From NCBI GenBank assembly GCA_034008185.1, contig CM067081.1, positions 185,711,510 through 185,775,509 of the forward strand: a stretch of DNA of 64,000 nucleotides, read 5' to 3'. Shown piece by piece: positions 35,816 to 50,590 of the stretch. The first letter of the stretch is position 1. Each line of letters opens with the position of its first letter. Under the pieces are notes generated by a model. The model did no database searches, was not told the DNA's origin, and worked only from the letters and a program-made list of their open reading frames with translations. The DNA comes from Gorsachius magnificus. Taxonomy: Eukaryota > Chordata > Aves > Pelecaniformes > Ardeidae. Position numbers and translations under genes: made by a program.

Positions 35816-38800
35816 GAAGACGAAAGGCATTCCCGGATTGCTAAATTCATTAAGTATAAGCAAAATACAGACAAGTGTCAACATCCAACACTGGAAGAAC
35901 AAGAGACCAGCTTAGATTTACATGATGAAGCTAAAACAAGTTGTAGCAAAAACTATGGATTAAAGACGTTTGAGTAATCATGTTTAATTTGCTGCAAGAG
36001 TTATTTGATTTTGATGATATCAAGTAAAATTACATTTTCTTCTTTTGTTCTTGTAATGAGGTGCAGGTTAATTAAGTCTGAAAACACACATATGTGCAAA
36101 CAAACAAAACAAATAAGCCTTACTGATAATAGCCAACCAGGGTACCATGGAACAGAGTTTTCTAGCTAAAGCCTCGCTCATTTTGGGATTTGTTCTCTAA
36201 AGCTTACAAAGGTTAAACAACTCCAGAAAAGCTATGTCATTCCAAGTAGAAATTCTTGTCCTTTTCTGGTTAAACTGATATTTGAGGTATCATATTTAAA
36301 ACAAACTAAAATGAGATATCCACTAAACTGGCTATGACATTTTCACCCATGAAACTGGGTCTAAGCTATGCTCCTGAATATAATGACTTCTGGCACTTTT
36401 GCTCGGGAGCAGAAGTGATTTTTACACCCAGACCACCCAGCATCCAACTATCTGATTAGGGCAGAAACACAGACTGAAGTGCTGAATACGATATATAGTT
36501 CCATATTCAAGTGCTCAAAAATACACTTACCCAAAGAAAAGTGCATTGCAGGAAGGTTACTTCTTCCTTTGTCCTTCTCTTAGAGTTGTAACTTAGACTA
36601 AAACTAAAGGAACAGTTTCTGAATGACTAAGGTTTAACTAAATAAGACAGCTGACAAATACAAAACAGGTTATGGTGAAAATTATTAAAAAAGAAAAGCT
36701 AAGAAACCCCACACAAAGAAAACAGAGGTACTGTGCTTAAGAAAAATGAGGAGGATTGAAAATGAGTTCATGAAGCAACAAAACTTTACTGGGCAACATG
36801 TATCACTATTCAGGGATATTCAAAGGCTGAAAGAAAATGTTGTCAAGCACAGAAGACCAATTTGTGTGAAGAAAATATTATAAATTTTGACTTCCAGTTC
36901 CACAAAGTTATCTTCAAAGTATGTTTGAGACCGAGAACACCAAGCTCCATAGGAAAGAGGGAATTCTAAAACACACAGAAGCAAGACACTCAATTACCTT
37001 TTCAGGAACATTTTTGAAATCCTTCCTCAAACCTCAAAAGAGACTGCTCGCTATCAACTGGAAGTATAAAAGGAGAGCTGCTAATATACCAAGCAAAGAT
37101 ATTATTTGGTACAAACTCCACAGAGGGCAGGGAAGTGTAAAGAAAAGGAGGCAAAAGCATAGCGATGCTAACCAATGCGTAGTCCTGTGGCTGTGACACA
37201 AAAGTGCAGAACAAAGCAGGGAAGGTTACCTGACCTGCTAGAAAGGCCTCTGTGACAACAGCCACTATAAGGGAAAACAGAAGTTTCAAAACAATTTAGA
37301 AAAATATACACCTCTGATTTTTGTCTTTGTTACATGTCTCAGAATAAGTGTTACCTTTGTCTTAAAGGATTAGTAATCAAGGATTCTGCAGGGGGGGTTG
37401 CATCAAGAGTGGCTTCAGATGATGCTTCTGTCTCTCAGCCTTCTTGTTATTGTTGAAAAAAAAAAAGAATAAAAGAAAAAAAAAAAAAGAAGTGATTGCA
37501 TAGGTCTTTCACAGATCCATAGGAAGCAGAAACGTTTATTCTGCAAACAGTAGAGGAAGCTGTCTGACTCCAGGGGAAATGGTGTAACAGATGACATGAG
37601 AAGTACCAGCAAATAAATGGATCAAGACAGTATTTTTCCTCTGTGCTCTTCTGGCTATAGCACCCTTTGTCCTTATGTCTAAGCAGCAGACTATTCTTCT
37701 CCTAATGATAGTTTACGTTGCTTTAAAACTAAAGGGAGAACTTTTGAAACCATTATGGATTGCTATGAAATCTGGTTCAGGTTTGGGATGACCTGAGGCC
37801 CGTGCATGGGACAGTTCACCTCAGCTAGCTCCAGGGGAACCAGAAAATCCCAAAGGGTCATTGATTCACACTGAAGATGAAGAGTAGTACTTCACCTCCA
37901 CATCTCTGTGAAGGCAACCAACATAATCAAATGGCCTGTACCCTTGAAAGAGCAGATGCCACTTTCAGTGAGAGCCTACCACATCACCACGTGTGTGTTT
38001 TATAGACCCCACGTCTATATACTACAGCTCACACAAATCCTACTCTGAATGTGCCCACTTAATCTAAAGGAACTAAGCCCGCTGAAAGCTCTTGTTGCAC
38101 ACCAGGTACTTACTTGAAGTTATGGCACATTTAGTGTTTGCTGACACTAGTAAAAAAAATTCCTGTAAGTTTAGAGTTAATGTCAGTTTAAAGCAAGTCA
38201 AACAGATTTCCCAAGTACTAACAAGAAGAACAGGGAAGAACTGGATGTTTTATCACAAACACTGTAATGCCTTAAGGATGGAAACTGTAACTCAGCAAAA
38301 AAAACAAAACCCTGAAGGTTAATTTGATTGCATGACTAGCAATTCACACTTCTCCTCACCAACCTCTATCAGAAAAAAGCAATTACTCTGCAGAATAACT
38401 AGGTGCTCAAATAGACTACTAATTGTACCATATGTGGGTGGGAGATACCATCTCTGAGATTTTGTTCACATTGCATTCATTTTCTCCTGTTAGAAATGCA
38501 TTCCTCCACTTCTTCCACCTCATTTCTAGATCCATATCTGATGGTGCCACTAAGGAAAAAAAAAAAAAAATCCAACCAGCCTGACCTCATGGATTGCTTC
38601 AGCATCCTTGTATGTAAACCTGGTGATGACATAAGAGGGTGCTTCAGAACAAACACTTACTCTGTTTGGGAGCAAGCCTCTAATTTGGTTTCACCTCAGC
38701 CACCACCTTCTGACTGGAGAAGGGGAAGCACTATTTGTTCAATCAGATGATGAGCCTGGAGAGTCTTTACAGGACAGGTGAATGTTAGACACCACAAATT

Positions 38801-41800
38801 ATATTTCAGTCATGCAATTCCAAGGAGCTAAAAGAAGTTATTTAAATAGATCCGAACAGGAAGGAGCAACTTGTGATTCTGGAAATGATTCTTGCAAGTC
38901 TCAGACAGTCAAAGATGCAAAGCTACATCATCAGGTGATGAAAGATAAATGATAGGAAAAGACAGCCAAGAGAAGTTATATATCTGTAAAGAGTTGCCAG
39001 GTAATAAAAAAAAAAAAATTAAATCTGTGCATATTTGTGAGGTGGGGAGAAGTGGTAGAAGGTGTTGGTGACAATGTAGCTTTGAAGGAAGTCTCTTCTA
39101 GGCAGATCTCCATCTTTAAACTCTTGGTTCTAAAGCTGCAAAATTTTAGAAATTTATTACGCTTTCTGAACTTAAATATTTAAAAGTAAAACCAAAAAGG
39201 TTTTGTTGCCTCAAAGCCAGTTTACACGAGCACAAGCTCTTACAGCTCTGGAAGTGTCAACAAGTATATGCCAAAAATGAGTGCAGACTTGACTCCGACC
39301 TACAGGGGCTCCGGCCCCACTCTCACTCTTTTCATACGGCACTCAAGGCACTCAGTCTCTCACCTGCTTTCTTTCATTTACAGCACATTCGCATACACTA
39401 TTGCAGCCTTCCATTTACAGCACACGTATACGAAGTGCCTTGACTCTTTCTCTACTTTTCCTACATAATTTTTTTTTTTTCAGATAATTGCAACAAATTC
39501 TTACCTACCCTCTTCACTTTTTATTTACCATGTTCTCCTCCCTTCCCATCCCTCTGTCTCTTTTTTCTCTTTCATGCCCATTCCCATTTGGCCTCTTTCA
39601 GCCAAAACCCACATCCAGTGTGTGCTGTCAAAGAGGAGGGGGGGCAAAGAAGACAGAGCAGTAATTTCAACCTTTTCCTATTTATGTCCACTCAGAATGT
39701 AGCTGCACATGACTTTCCAAGCCTGTTCCTTTGCCTTTGTGAATTGCCTTTTTTGCAAAGACTTGGTTTGCATCAAACAACATGTTCCTAACCATGGCAT
39801 CAGTCTCATTTCGCTGTTTGCTGTATTTCTAGATAGCTGACATGCTTTCTCTTCAACCCCACTGCAGTTGGGTTTTTCTTTAAATTCCTCTTTAAAACCC
39901 TTCTTTGCAACAGCAGACCAACTTTGTTTAAAAAACAACAGAATTTAGATATCTAGCCTATGTTGATGACCTATTTCATTGTGCTCCAACCTTCTCTCCC
40001 CTGTAATTTGGCTTATACCTGAATTGCAGGCTACAGCCGAAACCATCTTTTTGCTCTTCATTTGAACACTGCCCAACCCAGTGTTAACTATGACTTCAGT
40101 TGTAATAAATTACAATAATAAGTATCAAGAACTTTTCCTTTGTTTTATAGAATGCAAAGCTATTTTTTCCCACCAATTCAGTCTTAGCTAACAAAAATCA
40201 GAGACAACCTTAATAATTAAGAAAAATACTCCTAACTTCCCGAACTATTACAGCTGCTCCTTACAGAAAGGCACAGACTACTCTGAAGTTTAGCAACTGC
40301 TGCATAGAGAAAAACATACAAAGATGCAAATTCACTTCCACCAAACTAGACTCTATCATGAAAAATCATTAAACAGTTGCATTCAGACAGTTCTCGGACA
40401 TTTCAATAAGTAACCCAAATACGCACCAATTTCCTGGGTGGGAAATCTTGCTTCGGTCAATTCGTTCACATCAAGTGGCCATACATGACACAACAGTGAA
40501 GAAGCTTTCAAAGTCCATTTTTAATAGAGAGGAGTTGTTGTTGGGTTTTTTAGTAACCTTACGTTTCCTCAAACTTTTAATAACTTCTTTTGTCTTTATC
40601 CCAATGAAATATGAAGGAAGTAAGAGAAAGCAGACACATATTTGATGGCCAAAATAGTGGCTACCAATGCAAGTCTCTCCACACTCATTATACTTACTCC
40701 TCCCAGGAAAGGCGCTCTAGGGCTCACAAGCCGCCATGTGCCCAAGCAGGTATGTTTTGTTATCGACAATGAAGAAGTGTTAACATACTTATTATCCCTG
40801 AAAGTGCTAGCATTAGTCAAGGTCTGTATGCTCCAGTATTTCCTACAGTAAAAACACCAGCTTTCTATTAATGTTTTCTTCTGGTAAGAGTTAAAATCAA
40901 CATGATAGACTTAAGATCTGTCTTTTTTGAGACAAGAAGGTGCTTGGTATTCTCATGAGATAAAGATGCTCAGGTTCGATGATTACCTGACCAGCCACAA
41001 GCAAGGAGATGATTTTTTGTGACGTGTGTTGCATGCTCCGAAGTGCTGCTGGAAGCATTGCAAGGAAGGAAAATAGCTGCACACAGGTTTTGACCCTGTG
41101 ATCCAAAGAGCTAATCAGCTAGAGATTTGGGAAGAACCTGTAAAATCTCTAGTCAAAACTCATATACCTTTACTAAACCAGAAGACGGGAAAAAAAGCTT
41201 TCAAATTCCCTCCACTGCAATTAACATGTCTCAATTTTTTTATTTAGTTATGAAGTTTATAGAAAATATTCTCAAAACAGAGAAAGGACCTGCTTTTCTC
41301 AACAAAGCATCATATGGGGAACACAAAGTTAAATCTTGAGCGATGTTGCACTACCTCAGGTTAACCTTCAGGGCTGGTAGTCACAGCAGAAGATGTAACT
41401 TCCTCTATTACCCTGAGGAACACACCCTCAACCTCCTCCAAAAGACCCATCTACTAACATTTTCTCAGCACGGGTAGAAAACTTTCAAGTTGCTGTGGAC
41501 CTCTGAGATTGAAAGCCAATGGCAATAACTCAAGAAAATCTGTTCTGCCTAATATTGAGGGATTCACTCGATAAATCAAGACATTTTTTTTCAGAACTGG
41601 CAAGGATCAATGAGCATATACTGATTAAACTAACTCAGATACTTCTGCAAGTAATGGTGTTCCTGCCTATACCAGAATTACAATAATTCTGGTTATATTA
41701 ATAAAAACATTAATTAACAAAATTGATGGACTGGAAAAAAAAATGCCTGCTAATATGTGTCAACAAAAGTGACCTTACACCAAGTATGTCTCATTGCTAA

Positions 41801-44800
41801 AGAGGAACCAGAAGATCAGGTGGACTGTTGCTGGGTTCCAACTGCACCGTACCATTACTCATAGAAGCTTCTTAATATAGATTATCTCCTGTTTGCAGTA
41901 ATGGCTTCAAATGACTTGGCTGTGAATTCCTATCATTAGCTTTTCCATGATGAAATCAGTTAGCATAACAGCAGTAATTAGTCCCACCTACAGACACTCT
42001 TGGAAATAACTTTTTCTAGACACACCCATCAAATGCAAATACTGAGACACAGCAGTCACTTTATCATTTTGGTTTTGTCAACACTTTTAGTACACCTTCA
42101 AATTACACATGAAACTACTTGAGTGTCTTGACTGTGTAGAGCACTTGCATTCAACAACTCTGTTTTCCGTAGCAGCTTGCCCTGAGGATACAAATTCCCA
42201 ATGATGTGTCAGTTCATCAAGATTATGTGGCACAATGCAGCAAACAGTCATTTATCATCCATGTCACCAGGCTGCAAAATATTTCTTTCAAATGCGGTAT
42301 TGACAAATACAGCAAACTATAGCAGCTTATCCTGGTTTGTGTTGCTGCTTCTTTACAAACTCTGTCAGCTTCAATTTCTGGTCATGAATATCAGCCCTTG
42401 TTCTGGCAACATATGCTATAAAGAGCAAGGGAGTTCAGATAGCAGATAAGACAACTGACAAAATGACTTATAGCCATGAGACTGAAGAGGCAGCACGTTT
42501 GTTTATGTGGGCCATGGCTTAACCCTCCAATCACTCCAGGAATTACAGATGTGCTGTTATGCATATGTGGAATGACATGTTAGGAGTAAATTCGGAAGGA
42601 AAAGAAAAGGAAAAAAAAAAAAAAAGAGGAAGAAAGGCTGAATCAGAAGTTCCTGAGCATAAAACCATCAGTCCAGAGAGAAAGATACACATGAATAAAA
42701 ACAGTAAATGTGTATGTGGTCTATAATACTGCAAACACAGGAAACAGATATCTGAATCAGAAAAAATATACTTCTGTGTATGCTTATTTATTATATTTTT
42801 GACCTCAGTAATACTTTTTAAAAATGCTCATGTTGGATTTTGCACCATTTTATAACTGTAAGAACCTTCTGTAATATTTAAAGGAGAACTGAAAATATGC
42901 AGCGAGTCTGTAATTTAAATCTAGCCCGACACCTAAGTCCGGTTCCTGCATCCCAGCCATGGGGCCATAAGCCCTACTGCCCAAGAGGGCACCGACTTCT
43001 GGCTTCTTAAACCACTTTGCCTGTATCTACAAAACCAGAGCCATGAATGGTTCAATAAAAATTAATAAAAGACAAATCCCATAATTAAGGTTATAAAATA
43101 AGGTATAATTAATTCAATATATTCTTGCAAGTTCCAATTCCAGTGAGAGAAACCCTTTCCCTTATTTGTTTTCCTGATTTAGGGAACATCAGTGAAAGCT
43201 CATCTGCTGACCTTCCCTGGCATTGTGGTTACTGAGTATTGAGGAAATATGCAATAGCTGTAAGAAACAGTATGCCACTGAAATGACATAACCATGAATA
43301 CTGATGGAAAACAAACAGAGCAGATCTAAGTCAGGGGTCCGGGATTTGATTAACTGCATTTTCCTTTGAACTTCAGAGATACGAAACTATGGTGACAAAG
43401 AAGGCTCCTTGATGTGGATAGAATCCCACAAGACACAAAAGACACAAGCATGTTGTTACTTTTTTCATACAGTTGGAAAAATTTGCTACCATAGGCTCCA
43501 ATCACTTATAAGAATTAAGAGCAAGTCTCATCTGAAAATGTGTAAAGGAAAAAAAAAAAAAAAGGCATCTAAACCAAAAAAAAACCCCAACATATTTCAG
43601 CCAAGAAAGGATCTTGATGAATTCAGAACACTGGACAACTCTGGACTAACAATACTGTTTAAATTGATCATAATGCATTTGGACCACAACATTTTTCCTG
43701 CAGTAAATGCCTAAAGTAAGGTAATAAAACTGAATGACTAATAAAAGTAAATTGTAAGCTAACAGAGTTTAATTTATTGCTGTCTTCATAGCATAATTCT
43801 ACGGTACTCATAAAAAGAGAAAACTTATCATTATGGTTTCTGAGTTAAAGCTGCACAGGACACATTTCCTCAAGCTATTTAAAAAGACATATCTGTAACT
43901 AATTGATTGCTGTTGTTCTGAAAATACACAGTGTAGGTAAGAGCACTGATAATAAGCCAAGCTCCGGCAGCTGTCATCATGGTGTGCAGATCTTGACCTG
44001 GGGGGGACCTGTGTCTAAGGAAACAAATTAAATTCAGGAACAAAGGCCCATCAACAAAAAACTAACAGGCATACGGCTAGTGATCAGATAGACACACTTC
44101 AGCCAAGAGAAGCCTTGCAGCAGGGGCAAGCAGCACATGAGGTTGCCTAGAAAAGCAGTTACTGAAGTCTGGGAGCACCCATAAAGCTGGTACAGAGAGT
44201 ATGGCCGACTGTTGAAGGTGCATTTGCTAAATCCATTAAATCCATGCAGGTAGAGTAGGACATACCTTGTTTACTTTGGATTACCGAATCAAAAGGCATA
44301 AAACTTGTTACCTGCTTGACAGGTAATCATTGCCTTAGCCTTCCCATTCTGCAAATTAGTATTCTGAACTTCTGAATATATTTTAAATAGGAATTTTAAC
44401 TTGTTACTTAGATCACTTCTCTCTTTCCTGTAATAATTAAAAAAAAAAAAAAAAAGGCAAACAAAATCGATATGAAGATTGTACAGCTAGTTCAGCTTAC
44501 ATGCTGCAACATGAGAGAACGTGAAAGGATCGCACTGAAGACTGTGTCAGACCAGCAAACTCAGCAAATTTGTCACTTAAAGCAACTCACATCACTTTAT
44601 GGACTCCATGGGAGGTAAAAGTTTTTATGGCCTTGATGCTTTCACTACTAGTAGCTTTTCTTATTAGCAAACTAATGATGAATGAAGGCAAGATCTGCCT
44701 GTGTTGCGTTCTAAATGTAACAAGGACAGAGATTCTACCACCTCATACAGTTTTCTGGAGCAGATCACTTCTACTGGTGTCAAGTGATCAAAGGAAGATT

Positions 44801-47158
44801 CATCATCTGAGATAAAAATGCAAAACAGTGAAAAAGCCTATAGCAAAACACCATTTTTACTTCAACATGACTTAAACCAAATCTTTCAAACCATTCGCAG
44901 AAAGCACGTGAATAAAACACATTTTATATTTAAACTGCGACACAGTAACACTTCCTGACCATTACCCAATGAATATCAGTATGAAATCCAGGTTAGGGTT
45001 ACCTCTGACATGATGTAAATCACCTTGCAGAGGATCATTTTATGCTAGATTAATCACTTATGCCAAATTTCCCCCAATTCTTTTACTCTGAACAGAGACA
45101 CACACCTCTCTTGCAATAACATGGTGGTCTTTGCTTTGTTTATGCTCTGCCTTTCTGTCAGAATACAAACTTTCTTCCATCTCTTGACAGCTTTAGCTAA
45201 TTATTGCTTATCAGGTGTGTTAGAGCCCACTTCAGTCATCAAAAAAGTGCACCTTGCACTCATTAACACAAGTTACCTCCATCACCTCGACGTATTTGAC
45301 AGCATAAAATAACAAATAAGAATGCCTGAACTGGTAGTGATTAATTTAATATTGGATCTCCCTTTGTTTAAAGCCATTTTAACCCCTTTTATATAAATTG
45401 CTACACACACAAACTGTATTTTCTCTGTTCCATCCTGACGCATTTATACGCACATATGCAACAGTATTTTTAGTTTGTAGAAGTTGTGTCAAGCCAAGTC
45501 AAAGACTATTAGTATCACAGTGCAACTTTCCCTACACCATGAGCAGAACACAATCCATGCAGACGTAGCTCATCTTCACCTCTGCAGAAAGACTTCTGTA
45601 TCCATTATCAAAACACTATGACATCATCCTGCATTTCGCAGCCAGCTTAAAGTTACACTTTGGCAACTTTCAAAGGTTTTTAGCAAGAATTTAGCTGCAT
45701 CATACGCAAACGCCAGATGTGATGATCTGCTAAACTTAAACGATATAAGGTTAACTTTCAGAACGACTTCCTTTCAAGCCTTCCTGGAGAGGTGCAACTC
45801 ACTCGCATCTTTCTTCGTTAACCGCCTGCTCCATACAGGTCATTTCCTGCTTCACACTGGCTGCCTAAAACAACAGTCCTGCCTAGCTCACATCTGTAAA
45901 ATCTTTCAGCGAATGGATCGGTGCCAGCCCCTCATGCGGCTGAAATATCCAGTGACGGTACAAGCTCCCTAACCTTGTGAGCCGCAGCCTGCCTTCTGCC
46001 ATGGGCTGCAAACCAAGCACTTTCCCAGTGAGTTTCTGGGACAAGAAGCACAGGAGTTACTGTTTCTCCCTTTAAAGGATCCGTGCTTCTTTTCGATTTC
46101 TTTACACTGGTAATGGCACTTTTCTCCTTCTTTTAACATGCAGATAGAGGTCAATGCTATTAATTGCAAAATTACTTTGGATTAAAAAAACCAACAGTAA
46201 ATTTTAATTACAGTAAGATTAACTCTCTGAGAGTTAATTGTGTTGAAATTATATTTTCAGTGAGCAAAACTCTCGTCACGTGCTGTTTTCTCAAAAAAAA
46301 AAAAAGGAAAGCCGCAAGAGCCTCACTGTAGTGGAAATAGCCCCTGATCGTTAAAGACTTCTATTAAATAAAGCAGTAGTAAGCATTACTTTATTCTTAA
46401 TCAGGTCTTATTTGCATATCTACCCTTTTATCTCGGTGAATTATCTCGGCAATGAGGGAAAGAACCAGAACTCCATAAAATATCCAGGTTTGAATACTTC
46501 AAAAGATACCCGGGCAGAAGGCGCAGTGCCGCTGGCGCATCGACAGTGAGTGAGGACAAGATGGAGAAGACATGTTCCTGAACCTGCTGTTTTCCCAAGG
46601 CTTTCACCAGGGCCCAGGCAACCGCTGCCCCAGAGTTAGTACAGGGGTGTTCTGGAGTTACTATGGGGAGCAGCATTATACCACATACGGGACTCAGCAC
46701 GTATGTGGAGGACTTGGGCACATTGCTCAATATGTGACTAAAAACATATCTAGTTGCAGCAGCAAGGATAATCATTTAAGCTTTAAGATGACTGTAGCAA
46801 GAGCCTCAAAGCCTCTACAAGGCCATTGATTCACACTCACAGGGGAAAAAAAGTTATTAAAATTGAGCTAGAAATACTGCAACAGGGAATTAAGCTACAG
46901 ATTTGGCCAGTAATGAAAGGAACAGTGATGAACAGCGATTAAGGCCCAGGACTGAGTTGCAGAAAACCTGAATGCTCAGCTCAGCTCTTTACTTGCCAGA
47001 TGACGTGACCCAGGTTACACAAAGCCCGACACGCACCCTTGTTTGTTCCAAGTATGTGCAGGTTGAGCAGAGCAGCTCTTGCCTGACTGACCCCTAAAAG
47101 TAGGGGCATTTCTGCCACGCAGCACATCATTTTGTCTCTCTCCCCTTGTCCTCTCCAG

Positions 47159-47361
47159 CAAGGCTCATGGAGGCCAACCAGCAGCCCTTCACAGGTGTAG
47201 AGAAAAGGCCATTTTGTTTGGAGATGTGCAACTCGCCAGGGACGCTTCCCAGCCACAGCCTGGAGCTGCGGCCCCTCCATGTCACCAGCTTGAACCAGCA
47301 GTGCTCCTCAGAAGGCTGCCGGGGAAGAAAGAGGCTTGTGAGGCAGCCTTTACTCTCATGA
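47159..47361 (+). other. Weak terminal-exon candidate, plus strand
   Basis: A long pyrimidine tract ending CCTTGTCCTCTCCAG (AG at 47157-47158) leads into an open segment of about 67 codons ending TGA at 47359-47361. The frame reads RLMEANQQPFTGVEKRPFCL and has G/C-rich third positions (AGG CTC ATG GAG GCC AAC CAG), unlike the AT-rich flanks. No protein family is recognised. Other frames nearby are also open because the area is GC-rich, so coding status is uncertain. Confidence 0.2.
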
Positions 47362-50300
47362 GCAGCCCAACAGCTTCATTTCACGTCGCCAAAGAAAGCG
47401 AGCCCCTGCATCCTGTCTGTCTGCCTCCAGACTCTGCCAGGAGAAAAACACTGACCTGTCACGCAGGGACCTTTTGTTATTTCACTCAAGTACAATGAGA
47501 TTTTCTCTTGGTAGGTACAGAAGTCAGATTTATTGCTATATTGTTCTGGGGAATAATATTTGAGCAGTTCAGCAAGGTCTGGGAAAAAAGTAGGTTGCTG
47601 CAAGTAAAGAGAACTTCTTCATACGATCAACTCTATCACTGCAAAAGGCTTTAAAAGAAAAAAAGAAAACATGAGTTTAAAACTGGATAAAATAACCAGG
47701 GTTTTTAAGAAATTCTTGGGTTTTTTAAAATTCATTAAGCTGTTTGTGAGATCGTGAGAAGGAAGGCAGGTAGGGAGCAGGGTCAGCACTAAGCGATGGA
47801 CAATAATGGGGGTGGGTGAGGAAGCCCTCCGAAGACAGGGGACGTGTTCAAGATAAAATAACCTGAAAGGTCACAAAGGCCATGAGAAAAAACTGAGATT
47901 TCCATATAGGATTTCCTTCTAAAGTATCCAAGCAGTATTAGACCAAAGTTCTAGTCTGAAAATCCCTATGGGAAACGGGCAGAAAGCAAGAGCAGAAGGG
48001 ACTCCAATGCTCTGCATCTCAGGCCGCTGCATGCATTTAAGTACCAAGAGTGCAAACATGCACATACAGACAACGCCCAGCAAGAGGCAGGGTCAGATCC
48101 CGACCCAGTGCTCCTACCACACCCCAGCCTGGGCTGAGGGCGAGTCCCCCATCCCACAGCCATTAGCATCCAAAATGCAGCCACAGACCAGAGTAGCATG
48201 TGGAGGAAGAAAAAAGGAGGACACGCTCCCACAGCCATATGAATTATTTCACAAACAAAAGTTATTTCCAAAAATATTCTGAATCCTGCCCTGTGTGGAA
48301 GCAGCTAATATTACATGCAGAATGGAAGGGAGCATCCCCCCGAGGGATGCACGTCCCCCACGGCTCTCCCTGCTGTTCTCCCCAGGGCTCCCCTCGAACT
48401 GCCCAAGCACCTCCGTCGTGAGGAGCCCAGCACCAGCCCTTCCCACTCGCCCAGCAGTGGGAAAGGTCCATGTCCCCCCCGCGGCATGATGCCTGTCTGA
48501 CGGTCACTTTGACCTCAGTCTCATGGAGAAGGGGGCCGTCACCATGACTGGCTCTCACATACGCTATCGATACAGTGCCTGCCCTTACCCACCTGTATGA
48601 GGGGTTTTATTAATCTCCCTTGGGGTTGCCCCTGCACACACAGCCAAATGCAGCTGAAAATGCCTGGAAAAAAAATAGTGTCTTTACCACAGGTGACATA
48701 CTGTAGACCAAGAGAGTCTTTCCTTTGCTGTGTTTCGCCTCTGACACCAAAAATGCTACACTCTGCCCAAAGCAACTGGCATTAGTTGGGCATCTTGGTA
48801 TTAAAAAACCCCACACCACAAACTAACAAAAAGCAGAAAACCCCAACAAGTGGCTGGAAGGCAGGCATGTCCCTGCTCCCACAAACAGAACAGAGAAGGA
48901 AAAGTATGATGAGATATTTTCCTGCCCGAAGGAGGGTACTGTGAGCTGACATACCCCAACTGGGATCACCTGCTGGGTTCCACCAGCACACACACTCAAG
49001 CTGCAGATCTTAAAGCGAGCAAGGCAAGTGAACTGCTCCCACAGCTCCAGGAACTCCTCTTCCTTTGTCCACATCTTGGGGTACTCTTCCATCACACCCA
49101 CAAAATGGTCAGTAAAAGTTTAGCTGTTAATTAGTGGGTGTTGAAAAACTGCCAGGAAGGTCTTCTAAAAATATAGAAAGAAAAAGGCTCCGTGCTCGTG
49201 AACTGGCAGAAACACTGCTTTATGCACCTGGCTGTGGAATCGCCATCACATCCGAGGTGCTGCTGCGTATCACAGCAGAAAGTGAATCACAAAATCAACA
49301 CAAAAGCATTATGCAGACTACAGATGCTCTGCAGATTTTCAGGTATTAACTTCCAAAGTAAAAGTAGCAATTGTTCTTTTTAAAAAGTCAAAATAAACCT
49401 ACGCTACTAGCAATAAGAATAATAAGGAGGATTGATGACAGGCTGCTCAAATAGGGAGGAGTGGGAAAGAAGCCAGCACCTTTAGAAGCAGTGGTCAACA
49501 ACAAGACAAAAGAGTCCAGAGGGAGTGTAAAGCAGCAGGGTTTAGCAATATCCTAAATTGCAGTGAGTTAGCAGCTGGCAAAGCGTAATAATAACCAGGA
49601 GATTAATAGATTTTTCCAGTATGAGGTCAGGAAACTACATAAAATAACATTACAGTGCTAGCATTTTAGAAAAGAGAGTGAAGTAACAGGTATTAAATGA
49701 AGCCACAGCGGTGGGGGTGGGTGCAGGACAGGGTCAAAGTCCCAGTGGACACTCTGCTAAAGCTCCTAAGTTTAGCAAAATTAAAAAAAACCCAACTGCA
49801 GCAGACTGTTCAAGCACCTGCGAATCTCTTAGAAGTAATGGCAAGTCACAGATACCAACTTTTGTCCCAAGTTGGAAAGCACTTTCTGCGGCTGTAGAGG
49901 GACAACGTGCTGCTGCCTTACCTGGAAATTTTTACAGCACAGAAAAATTCAAAGCAAGGGTGAAAAATGAGCAGGCTGCATTACAGATTTAGCAAGTGTC
50001 ACTAGCAGGAGTAAGTAAAAAAACCAACAACCTAACTAGGAATTTCTGCAACAGGAACAGAACAGAAGAAAATGTACTCCCTGACCTTAAGACAGGCTTA
50101 GTACCAGAAACATGCAAGTGCTATGTCCCTGCTGACTACATGGATTCCTTGACACTCTCTAGTACTTTTATTACAAATTCTTTTTGTATTCAAACCATTA
50201 CTCCTCTGCACAGTGGTACCTAAAAGCTGAGCTGTGAGCTCTTCTGACCACAGTGCAGAGACTTTCACTTTTGACTGCTACGCTTCATGCACAAGATTTT

Positions 50301-50468
50301 GACCTTCACCTCCTTTTTTGATCAGCAATACAAGAAATTTTATTTGCACCCAAAGGAGAAGAACAAAAGGAAGAATGAAAAGATAACACTGTCTCTTATC
50401 TTTAAAAATAGCGAAGATCTTTTCCAACTCATTACTTCTAGAGTTGAAAATAAACTGGTAAGATTCAT

Positions 50469-50528
50469 GACTGCATAATGTTGACAGGTAGGAGCAGCGA
50501 CTGCATAATGCTGACAGGTAGGAGCAGC
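50469..50528. repeat. 30-bp tandem duplication
   Basis: Two adjacent 30-base units (50469-50498 and 50499-50528) begin GACTGCATAATG and end GGAGCAGC, differing at one base (T/C). It is a recent local duplication. Confidence 0.93.
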
Positions 50529-50546
50529 ATGGATCAATTCCATGTT

Positions 50547-50590
50547 GCAACTCTTGCAACTCATGCAACTCATGAGCATTACTGCTCATG
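50547..50590. repeat. 9-bp tandem triplet and adjacent hairpin
   Basis: Three 9-base units GCAACTC(T/A)T occupy 50547-50573. They run into a perfect inverted repeat: CATGAGCA (50571-50578), a 4-base loop TTAC, and TGCTCATG (50583-50590). The structure follows the 30-bp duplication by only 18 bases. Confidence 0.85.

Noticed and set aside
47966..48560. Several overlapping open frames of 60-104 codons on both strands
   Set aside because: The area is GC-rich and stop-poor in all frames; no frame shows a domain or clear codon structure.
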